Part shown: piece after piece, positions 33,695-42,192 of the stretch | Numbering within the stretch: position 1 is the first letter of the stretch | Layout: each line of letters starts with the position of its first letter | Source of the DNA: Massilistercora timonensis | Lineage (GTDB): Bacteria; Bacillota; Clostridia; Lachnospirales; Lachnospiraceae | Direction of reading: 5' to 3' | Length of the DNA: 64,000 nucleotides | Assembly (NCBI RefSeq): GCF_900312975.1 | Contig: NZ_LT990039.1 | Span: 1,984,001 to 2,048,000, forward strand | The notes under the pieces: model-generated | Told to the model about the DNA's origin: nothing | Database searches by the model: none | What the model saw: the letters and a program-made list of their open reading frames with translations, nothing else | Position numbers and translations under genes: made by a program

Positions 33695-35014
33695 ATGAAG
33701 CTTAGGAACAAGATCCAGAAAAGTATGATATTGGTCATCGTGACCACCCTTCTGATCGCCTACGCTATGACCACGGTGGTGGTGTACCGCCAGAATGTGG
33801 GCGTCATGGAGCGGGAGATCCGCCAGGAGGCACAGTACATAAGAGCGGCTATTAGGGACGCGGGGGAAGGATATCTTGACGAGGCGGCCAGTGTGCAGAA
33901 AGAGACCCGTCTCACCCTGATCAGCCAGGACGGACAGGTGCTCTATGATTCCGAGCACACCGACGAGGCTACCCTGGAGAACCATAAGAACCGCCCGGAG
34001 GTGCGCCAGGCTGTGAATCTGGGGGAAGGGAAGGATGTGCGCCGCTCAGACACCCTGGAGCAGGAGATGTTTTACTATGCCCTGCGTCTGGATGACGGGA
34101 CTATCCTTCGGGTGGCAAGATCCATGGACAGTGTGCTCCGGACCGCCCTGGAGGTGCTGCCCGGTATGACCGTGATCGCCGGGATCATGCTGGCGTTCGC
34201 GCTGGCCCTCTCCCGATGGCAGGTGCGGCGGCTGATCCGGCCCATCAACGAACTGAAACTGGATGATCCGCTGGAAAACGAGATTTATGAGGAAATAACA
34301 CCGTTGCTTAGAAGGATTGATGAGCAGAACAAAGAAAAAGATGCGATCGCCAATATGAGAAAAGAGTTCTCAGCCAACGTATCCCATGAGCTGAAGACCC
34401 CGCTGACGTCCATCTCCGGGTATGCGGAGATCATGAAGAACGGGATGGTGCGGCCGGAGGACATGAAGAAATTCTCAGAGCGCATTTACAATGAGGCCAG
34501 CCGCCTCATCACTCTGGTGGAGGACATTATCAAGCTGTCCAAGCTGGATGAAGGCGAGATCGAGGTGGAGAAGGAAGATGTGGATCTCTATGAGATGACC
34601 CGGGAGATCGTAAGCCGTCTGGCGCCCCAGGCCCAGGCCCGGAAGGTGCGGGTGGAGGTGACCGGGGAATCGGTGATCTATCACGGGATCCGGCAGGTGC
34701 TGGACGAGATGATCTACAATATCTGTGAGAACGCCATCAAGTATAATAAAGAAGGCGGGTCCTTAAGCGTATGGGTGGGAAGCACCCTGAAGGGCAAGAA
34801 AGTGATCGTCACCGATACAGGGATTGGAATCCCAAAAGATCAGCAGGAGCGGATCTTCGAGCGGTTCTACCGGGTGGACAAAAGCCATTCCAAGGAGACC
34901 GGAGGAACCGGGCTTGGGCTTTCCATTGTGAAGCACGGGGCGATGATCCACGACGCTCAGATCCATGTGGAAAGCGAAGTGGGAAAAGGAACAAAGATGG
35001 AAATCACCTTTTAG
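33695..35014 (+). CDS. phoR: PhoR-like sensor histidine kinase
   Basis: 439 residues. Membrane helices at about 11-30 and 152-170 flank an extracytoplasmic sensing domain of about 120 residues. H-box NVSHELKTPLTSISGYAEIM, N-box ICENAIKYN, and G-boxes DTGIGIPKDQQ and GGTGLGLSIVKHGA complete a standard HisKA/HATPase core. It starts three bases after phoB stops; the operon ends in a hairpin. Phosphate sensing is inferred from the neighbours. Confidence 0.93.
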   Translation: MKLRNKIQKSMILVIVTTLLIAYAMTTVVVYRQNVGVMEREIRQEAQYIRAAIRDAGEGYLDEAASVQKETRLTLISQDGQVLYDSEHTDEATLENHKNRPEVRQAVNLGEGKDVRRSDTLEQEMFYYALRLDDGTILRVARSMDSVLRTALEVLPGMTVIAGIMLAFALALSRWQVRRLIRPINELKLDDPLENEIYEEITPLLRRIDEQNKEKDAIANMRKEFSANVSHELKTPLTSISGYAEIMKNGMVRPEDMKKFSERIYNEASRLITLVEDIIKLSKLDEGEIEVEKEDVDLYEMTREIVSRLAPQAQARKVRVEVTGESVIYHGIRQVLDEMIYNICENAIKYNKEGGSLSVWVGSTLKGKKVIVTDTGIGIPKDQQERIFERFYRVDKSHSKETGGTGLGLSIVKHGAMIHDAQIHVESEVGKGTKMEITF

Positions 35015-35047
35015 CAGAGGGGGACATAATAGGTCCCCCTCTGTTTG
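35015..35047 (+). terminator. Terminator of the pst-pho operon
   Basis: CAGAGGGGGAC (35015-35025) and GTCCCCCTCTG (35033-35043) are perfect 11-base arms with a seven-base loop. Only TTTG follows, so the T-run is weak but the stem is very stable. The stem starts at the base after the phoR stop codon. Confidence 0.8.
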
Positions 35048-35124
35048 TCTGTGCCGGACTTTTTGAATCCCCATATAAGTAAAAAAATCAGTGAAAAATA
35101 TTGAGAACAAAAAAAGAGAAGAAA

Positions 35125-35352
35125 TTAATCAGAAGCTGGAAATGGTTGTTTCTGACGAGTAACCCCACAGATATAATTCATGTCTACATTATAAAATCTT
35201 GCAAGTATGATCAGTGAATCTACAGGTATCCTAGTTTTCCCAAGTTCATAGTCGGCATAGGTCCTCTGACCAACATTCAACAGACTGGCGACATAGGTCT
35301 GTGTATAGTCGTGGTCTTCCCGCAAAGCCCTGATCCTTTGTCTGTAAGTCAT
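35125..35352 (-). CDS. XRE-family small transcriptional regulator
   Basis: 75 residues, a single Cro/C1-type helix-turn-helix domain (about 6-62): IRALREDHDYTQTYVASLLN, YADYELGKTRIPVDSLIILA, and NVDMNYICG. No partner domain. The start has no obvious Shine-Dalgarno sequence. An inverted repeat of 10-base arms at 35365-35394 lies immediately before it, a likely autoregulatory operator. It is oriented against the neighbouring genes and may be a remnant of a mobile module. Confidence 0.85.
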   Translation of the reverse strand: MTYRQRIRALREDHDYTQTYVASLLNVGQRTYADYELGKTRIPVDSLIILARFYNVDMNYICGVTRQKQPFPASD

Positions 35353-35364
35353 TAAATCACGTAT

Positions 35365-35394
35365 AATCCAATCATATTAGATAGTGATTGGATT
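35365..35394. promoter_or_regulatory. Inverted repeat, probable XRE operator
   Basis: AATCCAATCA (35365-35374) and TGATTGGATT (35385-35394) are perfect arms separated by 10 bases, so centres of the half-sites are two helical turns apart, as expected for a dimeric regulator. It spans the promoter region of the minus-strand regulator gene. Confidence 0.6.
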
Positions 35395-36173
35395 TTCCGG
35401 AACTTCTGGAGATCAACACCCTGGAGAACGCCATCTACATGTCAATGAAGAATGATCTGTCATTCCTCATTGACGCCCGGCTGTCCCTGTATGAACATCA
35501 GTCTACCTATAGTCCCAACCTGCCGCTGCGTTTTCTCTTTTACTTATCGGACATGTTCTCAGGAATGACGATGGACGCCAACCTGTATGGAACGAAGAAG
35601 GTAGAGCTGCCAGCCCCCAGGTTTGTAGTTTTCTACAACGGGGAGGCGGATCAGCCGGACCGGCAGATCCTGAAGCTCTCTGACCTGTATACAGTGAAGG
35701 AAGAAGACCCTATGCTGGATCTGAAGGTGCTGATGCTGAACGTGAACCAGGGACATAACCCGGAGCTGATGGAGGTCTGCCATACCCTGTGGGAATACGC
35801 AGAGTATACGGGGCGGGTAAGAAAGTACGCCAAAGAACAGCCCATCGCGGAGGCAGTGGAGCGGGCTATCACCGAATGTATCCGGGAGGGGATCCTGAAG
35901 GAGTTCTTGGAGAAGAATCGCAGGGAGGCGAAAAACGTGAGTATCTATGAATATGATCAGGAGAAGCATATCCGGCAGGAGCGGGAGGAAGCCTGGGAGG
36001 CCGGAGAGAAGGCTGGCTGGGAAGCTGGAGAGAAGGCTGGTCGAACAGATCATCTGAGAGAACTGATCCGGAAGAAGCTGGCCAAGGGGAAGACCATCCC
36101 GGAGATCGCGGAGGCCCTGGAAGAGGATGAGGATGTGATCCGGCGGCTGGTTGATGAGATCCATCAGGGATAG
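35395..36173 (+). pseudogene. Rpn-family nuclease gene, 5' truncated copy A
   Basis: The reading frame matches copy B (36498-37436) from its residue about 41 (ELLEINTLENAIYMSMKNDL) to the end, at very high identity, but the first 40 residues are missing and homology starts abruptly at about 35395 beside the inverted repeat. Only a TTG at 35388 could serve as a start, without a ribosome-binding site. The AGEKAGWE-type repeat near the C-terminus is shorter than in copy B. Its own terminator follows. Probably a nonfunctional duplicate. Confidence 0.75.
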
Positions 36174-36186
36174 ACAAATAAGAACA

Positions 36187-36237
36187 GCCAGGGATATGTG
36201 AGGAGTATTCTTTAGATACATATTCCTGGCTTTTTTT
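36187..36237 (+). terminator. Terminator after copy A
   Basis: GCCAGGGATATGT (36187-36199) and ACATATTCCTGGC (36218-36230) pair over 13 positions with one G-T wobble, then seven T. The loop is 18 bases. Confidence 0.85.
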
Positions 36238-36497
36238 ATTTGGGCGTCTCCGAACAGCGCTGCTGAAATATTCTGGAAAGTAGTTGACATCCGGCTGGTT
36301 TGGCGATAAATTTATCACATAAAGCATTTACATTTCTAGCTGTTCACTTCTTGGCGGCGTCTGCCGCGTCGAACATTCAGACAGGATCTGTCAGAAGAAA
36401 TCTCAATGCTTTGTATCCCAATCAAACAACGCAGAGAGGTTTTACAAAAGAAGACAGATACCTCCTGCGGACATTTTATTTCAAAGGAGGAAACTGG
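36238..36497 (+). other. Upstream region of copy B
   Basis: With the terminator before it, this makes a 324-base stretch between stop of copy A and start of copy B. It holds the promoter at 36284-36312, and a segment (about 36293-36318, CTGGTTTGGCGATAAATTTA) that resembles 37944-37970 downstream of copy C. An open frame through it lacks a start signal and resembles nothing; I treat the rest as untranslated leader. Confidence 0.5.
36284..36312 (+). promoter_or_regulatory. Promoter of Rpn copy B
   Basis: TTGACA (36284-36289), 17-base spacer, TAAATT (36307-36312). A small palindrome GATAAATTTATC covers the -10. The mRNA leader would be about 180 bases. Confidence 0.6.
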
Positions 36498-37436
36498 ATG
36501 GAGAAGAAATCGAACCGCCTGTATAAGGCACGTCTATTTGTCATGATCTTTGAGGACAAGAGGAAACTGCTGGAACTGTATAATGCCATCAGTGGAAAAC
36601 ACTATGAGGATCCGGAACTTCTGGAGATCAATACCCTGGAGAACGCCATCTATATGTCCATGAAGAATGACCTGTCATTCCTTATCGACGCGCGGCTGTC
36701 CCTGTATGAACATCAGTCCACCTATAGTCCCAACCTGCCGCTGCGTTTTCTCTTTTACTTATCGGACATGTTCTCAGGGATGACAGTGGACGCCAATCTG
36801 TATGGAACGAAGAAGGTGGAGCTGCCAGCCCCCAGGTTTGTAGTTTTCTACAACGGGGAAGCGGATCAGCCGGATCGGCAGATCCTGAAGCTCTCTGACC
36901 TGTACACAGTGAAGGAAGAAGACCCTATGCTGGATCTGAAGGTGCTGATGCTGAATGTGAACCAGGGCCATAACCCGGAGTTGATGGAGGTCTGCCATAC
37001 CCTGTGGGAATACGCAGAGTATACGGATCGGGTAAGGAAGTACGCCAAAGAACAGCCCATTGCGGAGGCAGTGGAGAGAGCCATCACAGAATGTATCCGG
37101 GAGGGGATCCTGAAGGAGTTCTTAGAGAAGAATCGCAGGGAGGCGAAGAACGTGAGTATCTATGAATATGACCAGGAGAAGCATATCCGGCAGGAGCGGG
37201 AGGAAGCCTGGGAGGCCGGAGAGAAGGCTGGCCGGGAGGCTGGAGAGAAGGCTGGCTGGGAGGCTGGAGAGAAGGCTGGAAGAGAAGCCGGGGAGAAGAC
37301 TGGTCAGATAAATAAATTGCAGGAATTGATTCGGAAGAAGCTGGCCAAGGGGAAGACCATCCCGGAGATCGCGGAAGCTCTGGAAGAGGATGAGGATGTG
37401 ATCCGGCGTCTGATTGATGAGATCCATCAGGGATAA
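36498..37436 (+). CDS. Rpn-family recombination-promoting nuclease (PD-(D/E)XK), copy B
   Basis: 312 residues from ATG 36498 (MEKKSNRLYKARLFVMIFED) with AAAGGAGGAAACTGG upstream. It belongs to the Rpn/transposase_31 family of PD-(D/E)XK nucleases, with FLIDARLSLYEHQSTYSPNL carrying the acidic and E-x-Q residues, and PAPRFVVFYNG. Residues about 232-272 are a short tandem repeat of the type AGEKAGREAGEKAG before a C-terminal helix with KGKTIPEIAEALEEDEDVIR. Rpn proteins promote RecA-independent recombination in Escherichia coli. The only intact one of three tandem copies. Confidence 0.85.
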   Translation: MEKKSNRLYKARLFVMIFEDKRKLLELYNAISGKHYEDPELLEINTLENAIYMSMKNDLSFLIDARLSLYEHQSTYSPNLPLRFLFYLSDMFSGMTVDANLYGTKKVELPAPRFVVFYNGEADQPDRQILKLSDLYTVKEEDPMLDLKVLMLNVNQGHNPELMEVCHTLWEYAEYTDRVRKYAKEQPIAEAVERAITECIREGILKEFLEKNRREAKNVSIYEYDQEKHIRQEREEAWEAGEKAGREAGEKAGWEAGEKAGREAGEKTGQINKLQELIRKKLAKGKTIPEIAEALEEDEDVIRRLIDEIHQG

Positions 37437-37444
37437 ACAAATCT

Positions 37445-37916
37445 TTCTGACCTGTATACGGTGAAGGAAGAAGACCCTATGCTGGATCTGAAGGTGCTGA
37501 TGCTGAACGTGAACCAGGGACATAATCCGGAGTTGATGGAGGTCTGCCATACCCTGTGGGAATACGCAGAGTATACGGATCGGGTAAGGAAGTACGCCAA
37601 AGAACAGCCCATCGCGGAAGCAGTGGAGAGAGCCATCACAGAATGTATCCGGGAAGGGATCCTGAAGGAGTTCTTAGAGAAGAATCGCAGGGAGGCGAAG
37701 AACGTGAGTATCTATGAATATGACCAGGAGAAGCATATCCGGCAGGAGCGGGAGGAAGCCTGGGAGGCCGGAGAGCATAGTGGAGAAGAGAAAAAACTAA
37801 AAGAACTGATCCAGAAGAAGCTGGCCAAGGGGAAGACCATCCCGGAGATCGCGGAAGCTCTGGAAGAGGAAGTGGATGTGATCCGGCGTTTGATTGATGA
37901 GATGGATCGAGGATAA
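37445..37916 (+). pseudogene. Rpn-family nuclease gene, 5' truncated copy C
   Basis: Homology to copies A and B begins at TCTGACCTGTA (about 37445), eight bases after the copy B stop, and runs to the end, so only the C-terminal half (from DLYTVKEEDPMLDLKVLMLN) is present. The nuclease core is missing. The C-terminal repeat is reduced to EAGEHSGEEKK. An internal ATG at 37479 would give about 145 residues; I regard it as a duplication remnant. Confidence 0.75.
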
Positions 37917-37988
37917 AATAGAGAACGTGCAGAAAACCACACTGGTTTGGGCATAAATTATTACATCAGGGAATGAGAGGACAAACAG

Positions 37989-38492
37989 ATGGAATACGAG
38001 AAATTATCAAAACGGGCGCTTTATTGTATGTATGCGGCGGGAGTTGTGGCCGGCGTGGTGGTCCTGCTGGTGATCGGTGTGGTAAACCTGCTGTGGTTTT
38101 TCCCAAAGGATCTTTTCCTGGGAAAGGTCATCTCTCTTGTGCTGGTGATCCTGACCCTGGCGGACGTGCTGGTGAGTCCCTACTTCCGGTATCACCGGTA
38201 TCGCTACAGCATTAATGAAGAATGCATTGACATCCGGGAGGGATACCTGTTCGTGGAGCGCAATATCGTTCCCATTGAGCGGCTGCACAAGCTGCAGACG
38301 GTAAAGGGTCCGCTGGACCGGTTCTTCAGGGTGGCTAAAGTGGTGGTGACCACCGCGGGCGGCGATGTGACCATCCGCTTCCTGGAAGAGGAGAAGGCGG
38401 AGGCCATCGCGGAATCTCTGAGAAACCGGATCAACCAGATCGTGAAGGAAGAGCGAAATGCAAAGGAGCAGGCAGCAGATGGACAGGCATAG
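37989..38492 (+). CDS. Bacterial PH-domain membrane protein, YdbS-like
   Basis: 167 residues. Two N-terminal membrane helices (about 13-34 and 45-62) followed by one bPH2 (DUF304) domain (YSINEECIDIREGYLFVERN, VPIERLHKLQTVKGPLDRFF). The pair with the next gene matches Bacillus ydbS-ydbT, linked there to resistance to certain membrane-active compounds. Overlap with the next gene is 35 bases. Confidence 0.85.
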   Translation: MEYEKLSKRALYCMYAAGVVAGVVVLLVIGVVNLLWFFPKDLFLGKVISLVLVILTLADVLVSPYFRYHRYRYSINEECIDIREGYLFVERNIVPIERLHKLQTVKGPLDRFFRVAKVVVTTAGGDVTIRFLEEEKAEAIAESLRNRINQIVKEERNAKEQAADGQA

Positions 38493-40011
38493 TGAGAGAT
38501 TCCGGAATCATATATCCATTGTAGCGGAGCAGCTGGGAAGGGGTCTCTGGTTTGTGGGAGCCGTGGCTGTAGGCGGCGTCGTCCAGAATGTGCGGGAGGC
38601 GGCGCAGCTGGCACAGCTTGGCCGGGAAGCAGGCGGCGCGGTTCTTCAGGGGCTTCTGGTGGCGCTGGTATTCCTGGTGATCCTGGTCGCATGGCAGATC
38701 CTGGTCTGGGCAAGGACCTTTATCTCCATTGACGGCACCACGCTGGTGATCGAGCGGAATACCCTGAACCGGAAGGTAAATACCATTGGCATCGGCAATA
38801 TTTCCAATGTCAATACAGAGCAGAATTTATTTGAAATGCTGGTGGGCACCTGTAAGATCAAACTTGACACCAACAGTCTGTCCACCGCAGATTCCACGGA
38901 CGTAAAGATCGTGTTGAAGAAGAGAGAGGCGGAGGCCTTCTGCGCCCGCATTACCCGGATTATGGAGGAACTGGCGGGGGGACAGGAGATGGCGCCGCAG
39001 GAGAATCCCGGGATGGAACCTGGCCGTGAAACACTTTCATCGGCGGACGTCCTGGGAGGAACGAAAGGGGCGTCTCTTGGCGCCATGCTGGTCCACGGTT
39101 TCTACCAGGCCAGCTTTATCTCCGTCGGGATCGTGCTCCTGTGTCTTGTGGGCGCCGGAGTGACGGCGGCAGACTCTCTGAGCCAGGGGAACCTGGGGAA
39201 GAGTATCGCAGAGATGCTGCTGGGCGCGGCGGTGGTGCTTCTTATCTTTGTGTCGGCGGTCTGGGACCTCATTAAAGGTTTCATCCAGTATTATGATTTT
39301 AAGGTGCTGCGCCGGGAGGACAAGCTGTATATCAGCTACGGGCTTCTCAAGAAGGTGCGCTATACCATTCCCGTGGACAAGATCAACGCTTTGAAAATAA
39401 CCCAGTCCATCCAGGGAAGGCTGACAGGCCGCTGGATGGCGGAGATCATCAACGTAGGAATGGGGGACGACCAGGAGGACCGGAAGTCTTTCCTCCTGCT
39501 CTACGATAAGAAGGACCGGAACGCACAGCGGATCCGGGAACTGCTCCCGGAGTTCGCCGGCGCCATGGAAGGCGAGCCTGAGCGTTCTCCACGCAGGGTG
39601 TGGGGTATCTGGGCCGTCGGGCTTCTGGTGTGGGCCGGAGCGCTTCTTGTGGGCGCCTTTGGGGCGGCAGAGTTCTGGCCACAGTACCGGCGCTGGATCT
39701 TTGGGGCGGCAGTCATGGTATTTGGATGGTCCCTGCTTATGCGGGTCTTCGCTTACCGGACAGCGGGAATGTGTGTGAAAGGGGATTTTCTCATCCTTTC
39801 CCAGGGGTATCTGGGCAGGCGGTCTCTGGCTATCCGGTTTGGGAAGATCCAGTATCTCAGACTGAGACAGAATGCACTGGCAAGGCGCTGGAAGATGGCG
39901 AAAGGGCAGGTGTACCTGCTGGCAGGGAGCAGCGACCGGAGCCATAAGATCCCCTATTTCCGGGAGGAAGTATCACGACAGCTAAAAGAAGGTATCTTAG
40001 ACAGAAAATAG
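38458..40011 (+). CDS. Bacterial PH-domain membrane protein, YdbT-like
   Basis: 517 residues; three hydrophobic regions (about 50-85, 205-265, 378-425) alternate with three bPH2-type domains (GTTLVIERNTLNRKVNTIGI; KLYISYGLLKKVRYTIPVDK; GDFLILSQGYLGRRSLAIRF). Same arrangement as YdbT. Start is ATG 38458 or ATG 38479; both have a purine-rich site. Probably a membrane complex with the YdbS-like protein. Confidence 0.85.
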   Translation: MQRSRQQMDRHSERFRNHISIVAEQLGRGLWFVGAVAVGGVVQNVREAAQLAQLGREAGGAVLQGLLVALVFLVILVAWQILVWARTFISIDGTTLVIERNTLNRKVNTIGIGNISNVNTEQNLFEMLVGTCKIKLDTNSLSTADSTDVKIVLKKREAEAFCARITRIMEELAGGQEMAPQENPGMEPGRETLSSADVLGGTKGASLGAMLVHGFYQASFISVGIVLLCLVGAGVTAADSLSQGNLGKSIAEMLLGAAVVLLIFVSAVWDLIKGFIQYYDFKVLRREDKLYISYGLLKKVRYTIPVDKINALKITQSIQGRLTGRWMAEIINVGMGDDQEDRKSFLLLYDKKDRNAQRIRELLPEFAGAMEGEPERSPRRVWGIWAVGLLVWAGALLVGAFGAAEFWPQYRRWIFGAAVMVFGWSLLMRVFAYRTAGMCVKGDFLILSQGYLGRRSLAIRFGKIQYLRLRQNALARRWKMAKGQVYLLAGSSDRSHKIPYFREEVSRQLKEGILDRK

Positions 40012-40053
40012 CGGCGGTACAGGAAGCACTGCCGCGGATGTGAGGGTGAAAAC

Positions 40054-40662
40054 ATGGAGAAAACAGGAGTTGTAAACGGAAGATTTCAGGTGCTTCATTT
40101 AAAACATATGGAATATATCCTGGCCGCCAAGATGCGGTGCAGGAAGTTATACATCGGGCTGACCAATCCGGACAGCCTCCATACTAGGGAATCGGTGAAC
40201 GATGAGAACCGTTCAGCCAGGTCCGCCAACCCGCTGACCTATTTCGAGCGGTACCAGATGATCCGGGGGGCCATGAAGGAATTCCATGTCCCGGAGTCGG
40301 AATATGATATTCTCCCATTCCCTATCAACTGCCCGGAGTACCTGCTCCAGTATGTGCCCAAGGACGCGGTGTACTACATGGGGCTTTGCGACGAGTGGGA
40401 CGAGGAGAAGTATAAGATCCTGCGGAGTTTAGGGCTTAAGGTGGAGATCCTGTGGAGAAAGACGCCAGAAGAGAGGGGCGTTACGGCCTCCTGGGTGCGG
40501 GGCTGCATTGCCGCGGATCAGGAGTGGGCCCATCTGGTACCCAAAAGCGTGTACGCGTATCTGACGGAGAACCACCTGGACGAGCGGATCAAACGGCTGG
40601 AGCAGATGCGGCTGGATGAGAAGGACGCAAGCCTGGTGTGGAGCGAGAAGAAGGAAGAGTAA
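40054..40662 (+). CDS. NadM-like nucleotidyltransferase
   Basis: 202 residues. The nucleotidyltransferase signature NGRFQVLHLKH is a variant of GRFQPxHxGH seen in NMN adenylyltransferases of the NadM type, and ASWVRGCI takes the place of the usual ISSTxIR motif near the C-terminus. A clostridial stand-alone enzyme; substrate (NMN or another phosphate ester) is not certain. The Lys in place of Gly in the HxGH motif is unusual. GAGGGTG precedes the ATG. Confidence 0.7.
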   Translation: MEKTGVVNGRFQVLHLKHMEYILAAKMRCRKLYIGLTNPDSLHTRESVNDENRSARSANPLTYFERYQMIRGAMKEFHVPESEYDILPFPINCPEYLLQYVPKDAVYYMGLCDEWDEEKYKILRSLGLKVEILWRKTPEERGVTASWVRGCIAADQEWAHLVPKSVYAYLTENHLDERIKRLEQMRLDEKDASLVWSEKKEE

Positions 40663-40676
40663 GAGAGGTGAAATCT

Positions 40677-42176
40677 GTGGGTTTTGATATATCCCAATTT
40701 GATTCTTACCGTGAAGACAATCGTTGTGAAGTTAAGAAGGCCAAAGGTGGGCTTCCAGATTCGTTGTGGGAAACGTATTCTGCTTTCGCTAACTGCTATG
40801 GCGGAGTTATTATCCTTGGCGTAAAGGAAAATAAAGACGGCAGCTGGCATATGACCGGACTGGACAATGCGGCAAAACTGCGAAAGGACTTCTGGGATAC
40901 GATCCATAATAAAAATAAGGTTTCGATAAATCTGCTGACGGATAGTGACGTAGAGATATTTGAAGAAAACAGCGGCGTTATAATGGTTATCCATGTCCCG
41001 AAGGCGAAGCGAGAACAGAAACCGGTATATATAAACGGAGATATGTTTAGCGGAACTTTCCGCAGAAACTGGGAGGGAGACTATCACTGCGGCCGCAGTG
41101 AGGTGCTCGCGATGCTCAGGGATCAGCCGGAAGAAACTGCAGATATGAAAATCCTGCAGGATATGTCTCTTGATGTACTCCATTCAGAGACTGTACATGC
41201 CTACCGTAACAGGCACATGGCATATAGAAGAGAACACGTATGGGAACGCTTAAGTGACGAAGAGTATTTGGAGAGAATAGGCGCGGCGAGGATGTCTGCA
41301 AGTGATCATGCGTTGCATCCCACGGCCGCCGGACTTCTTATGTTTGGAGAAGAATATAAGATATTATACGAATTCCCCGAGTATTTTCTAGACTACCGGG
41401 AAGTATTGGATCCGACGATCCGCTGGACGGACAGGCTGCAGTCCAGTTCGGGGGACTGGACGGGTAATTTGTTCGATTTCTTCTTCCGGGTTTACGGAAA
41501 GATCGTGAAAGATCTGAAAATCCCTTTCAAGCTGGAAGGAATCACCCGGATAGATGATACTCCTGTGCACAAGGCACTGAGAGAAGCATTTGCGAATTGC
41601 ATTGTAAATACAGACTTTTATCTCCCAAGAGGGATTGTAATCCGAAAGGATGCGGATTCTATCGTTATGGAGAATCCGGGAAGCATCCGGACTGGAAAAG
41701 AACAGATGCTCAAAGGCGGTATTTCGGATCCGAGAAACAAGGCATTGATGAAGATGTTTAATTTGATTGGTATCGGCGAGAGAGCGGGCAGTGGCGTGCC
41801 GGATATCTATTCGGTATGGAATGACCAGGATTGGAGAGAACCTGAAGTTGATGAACAGTATAATCCGGATCGTACGATCTTGAAATTGCCTCTGGTCAGA
41901 CGAGCGAAAAAAACAAGCGAAAAAAGCAAGCGAAAAAAACAAGCGAAAAAAACAGGCGAAATAAAACAGACGAAAAAAACGATAGAAAATAAAGAAAAAA
42001 TAATTGCCTATTTATTGCAAAATGATATAGGAAAAACAGGCGAAATAGCTGAGTGGCTAGATTTAAGTGAAGCCAGGACCAGAGTTTTATTGAAAGAAAT
42101 GGCGGACGAGGGAAGTATAGGATCAAGCGGTAAAACAAAAAAGAAGGAATATTATCTTTTGAGAAAAGACGTCTGA
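40677..42176 (+). CDS. AlbA_2/ATPase-domain putative regulator
   Basis: 499 residues if started at GTG 40677 (MGFDISQFDSYREDNRCEVK); an in-frame GTG at 40668 is also possible. N-terminal AlbA_2 (Schlafen-type) nucleic-acid-binding domain (SAFANCYGGVIILGVKENKD), central HATPase_c_4-like domain (ALREAFANCIVNTDFYLPRG, IGERAGSGVPDIY), a Lys/Thr-rich linker (about 415-445), and a C-terminal winged helix (IAEWLDLSEARTRVLLKEMA). The 3' part is much more A-rich than its surroundings, suggesting acquisition. Such proteins often accompany mobile elements and stress loci. Confidence 0.8.
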   Translation: MGFDISQFDSYREDNRCEVKKAKGGLPDSLWETYSAFANCYGGVIILGVKENKDGSWHMTGLDNAAKLRKDFWDTIHNKNKVSINLLTDSDVEIFEENSGVIMVIHVPKAKREQKPVYINGDMFSGTFRRNWEGDYHCGRSEVLAMLRDQPEETADMKILQDMSLDVLHSETVHAYRNRHMAYRREHVWERLSDEEYLERIGAARMSASDHALHPTAAGLLMFGEEYKILYEFPEYFLDYREVLDPTIRWTDRLQSSSGDWTGNLFDFFFRVYGKIVKDLKIPFKLEGITRIDDTPVHKALREAFANCIVNTDFYLPRGIVIRKDADSIVMENPGSIRTGKEQMLKGGISDPRNKALMKMFNLIGIGERAGSGVPDIYSVWNDQDWREPEVDEQYNPDRTILKLPLVRRAKKTSEKSKRKKQAKKTGEIKQTKKTIENKEKIIAYLLQNDIGKTGEIAEWLDLSEARTRVLLKEMADEGSIGSSGKTKKKEYYLLRKDV

Positions 42177-42192
42177 GAAAAGAGAAAACAAT

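Noticed and set aside
36300-36497. N-terminal extension of Rpn copy B
   Set aside because: The start at 36300 lies inside the promoter region, and AAAGGAGGAAACTGG points to ATG 36498, whose product matches the family start.
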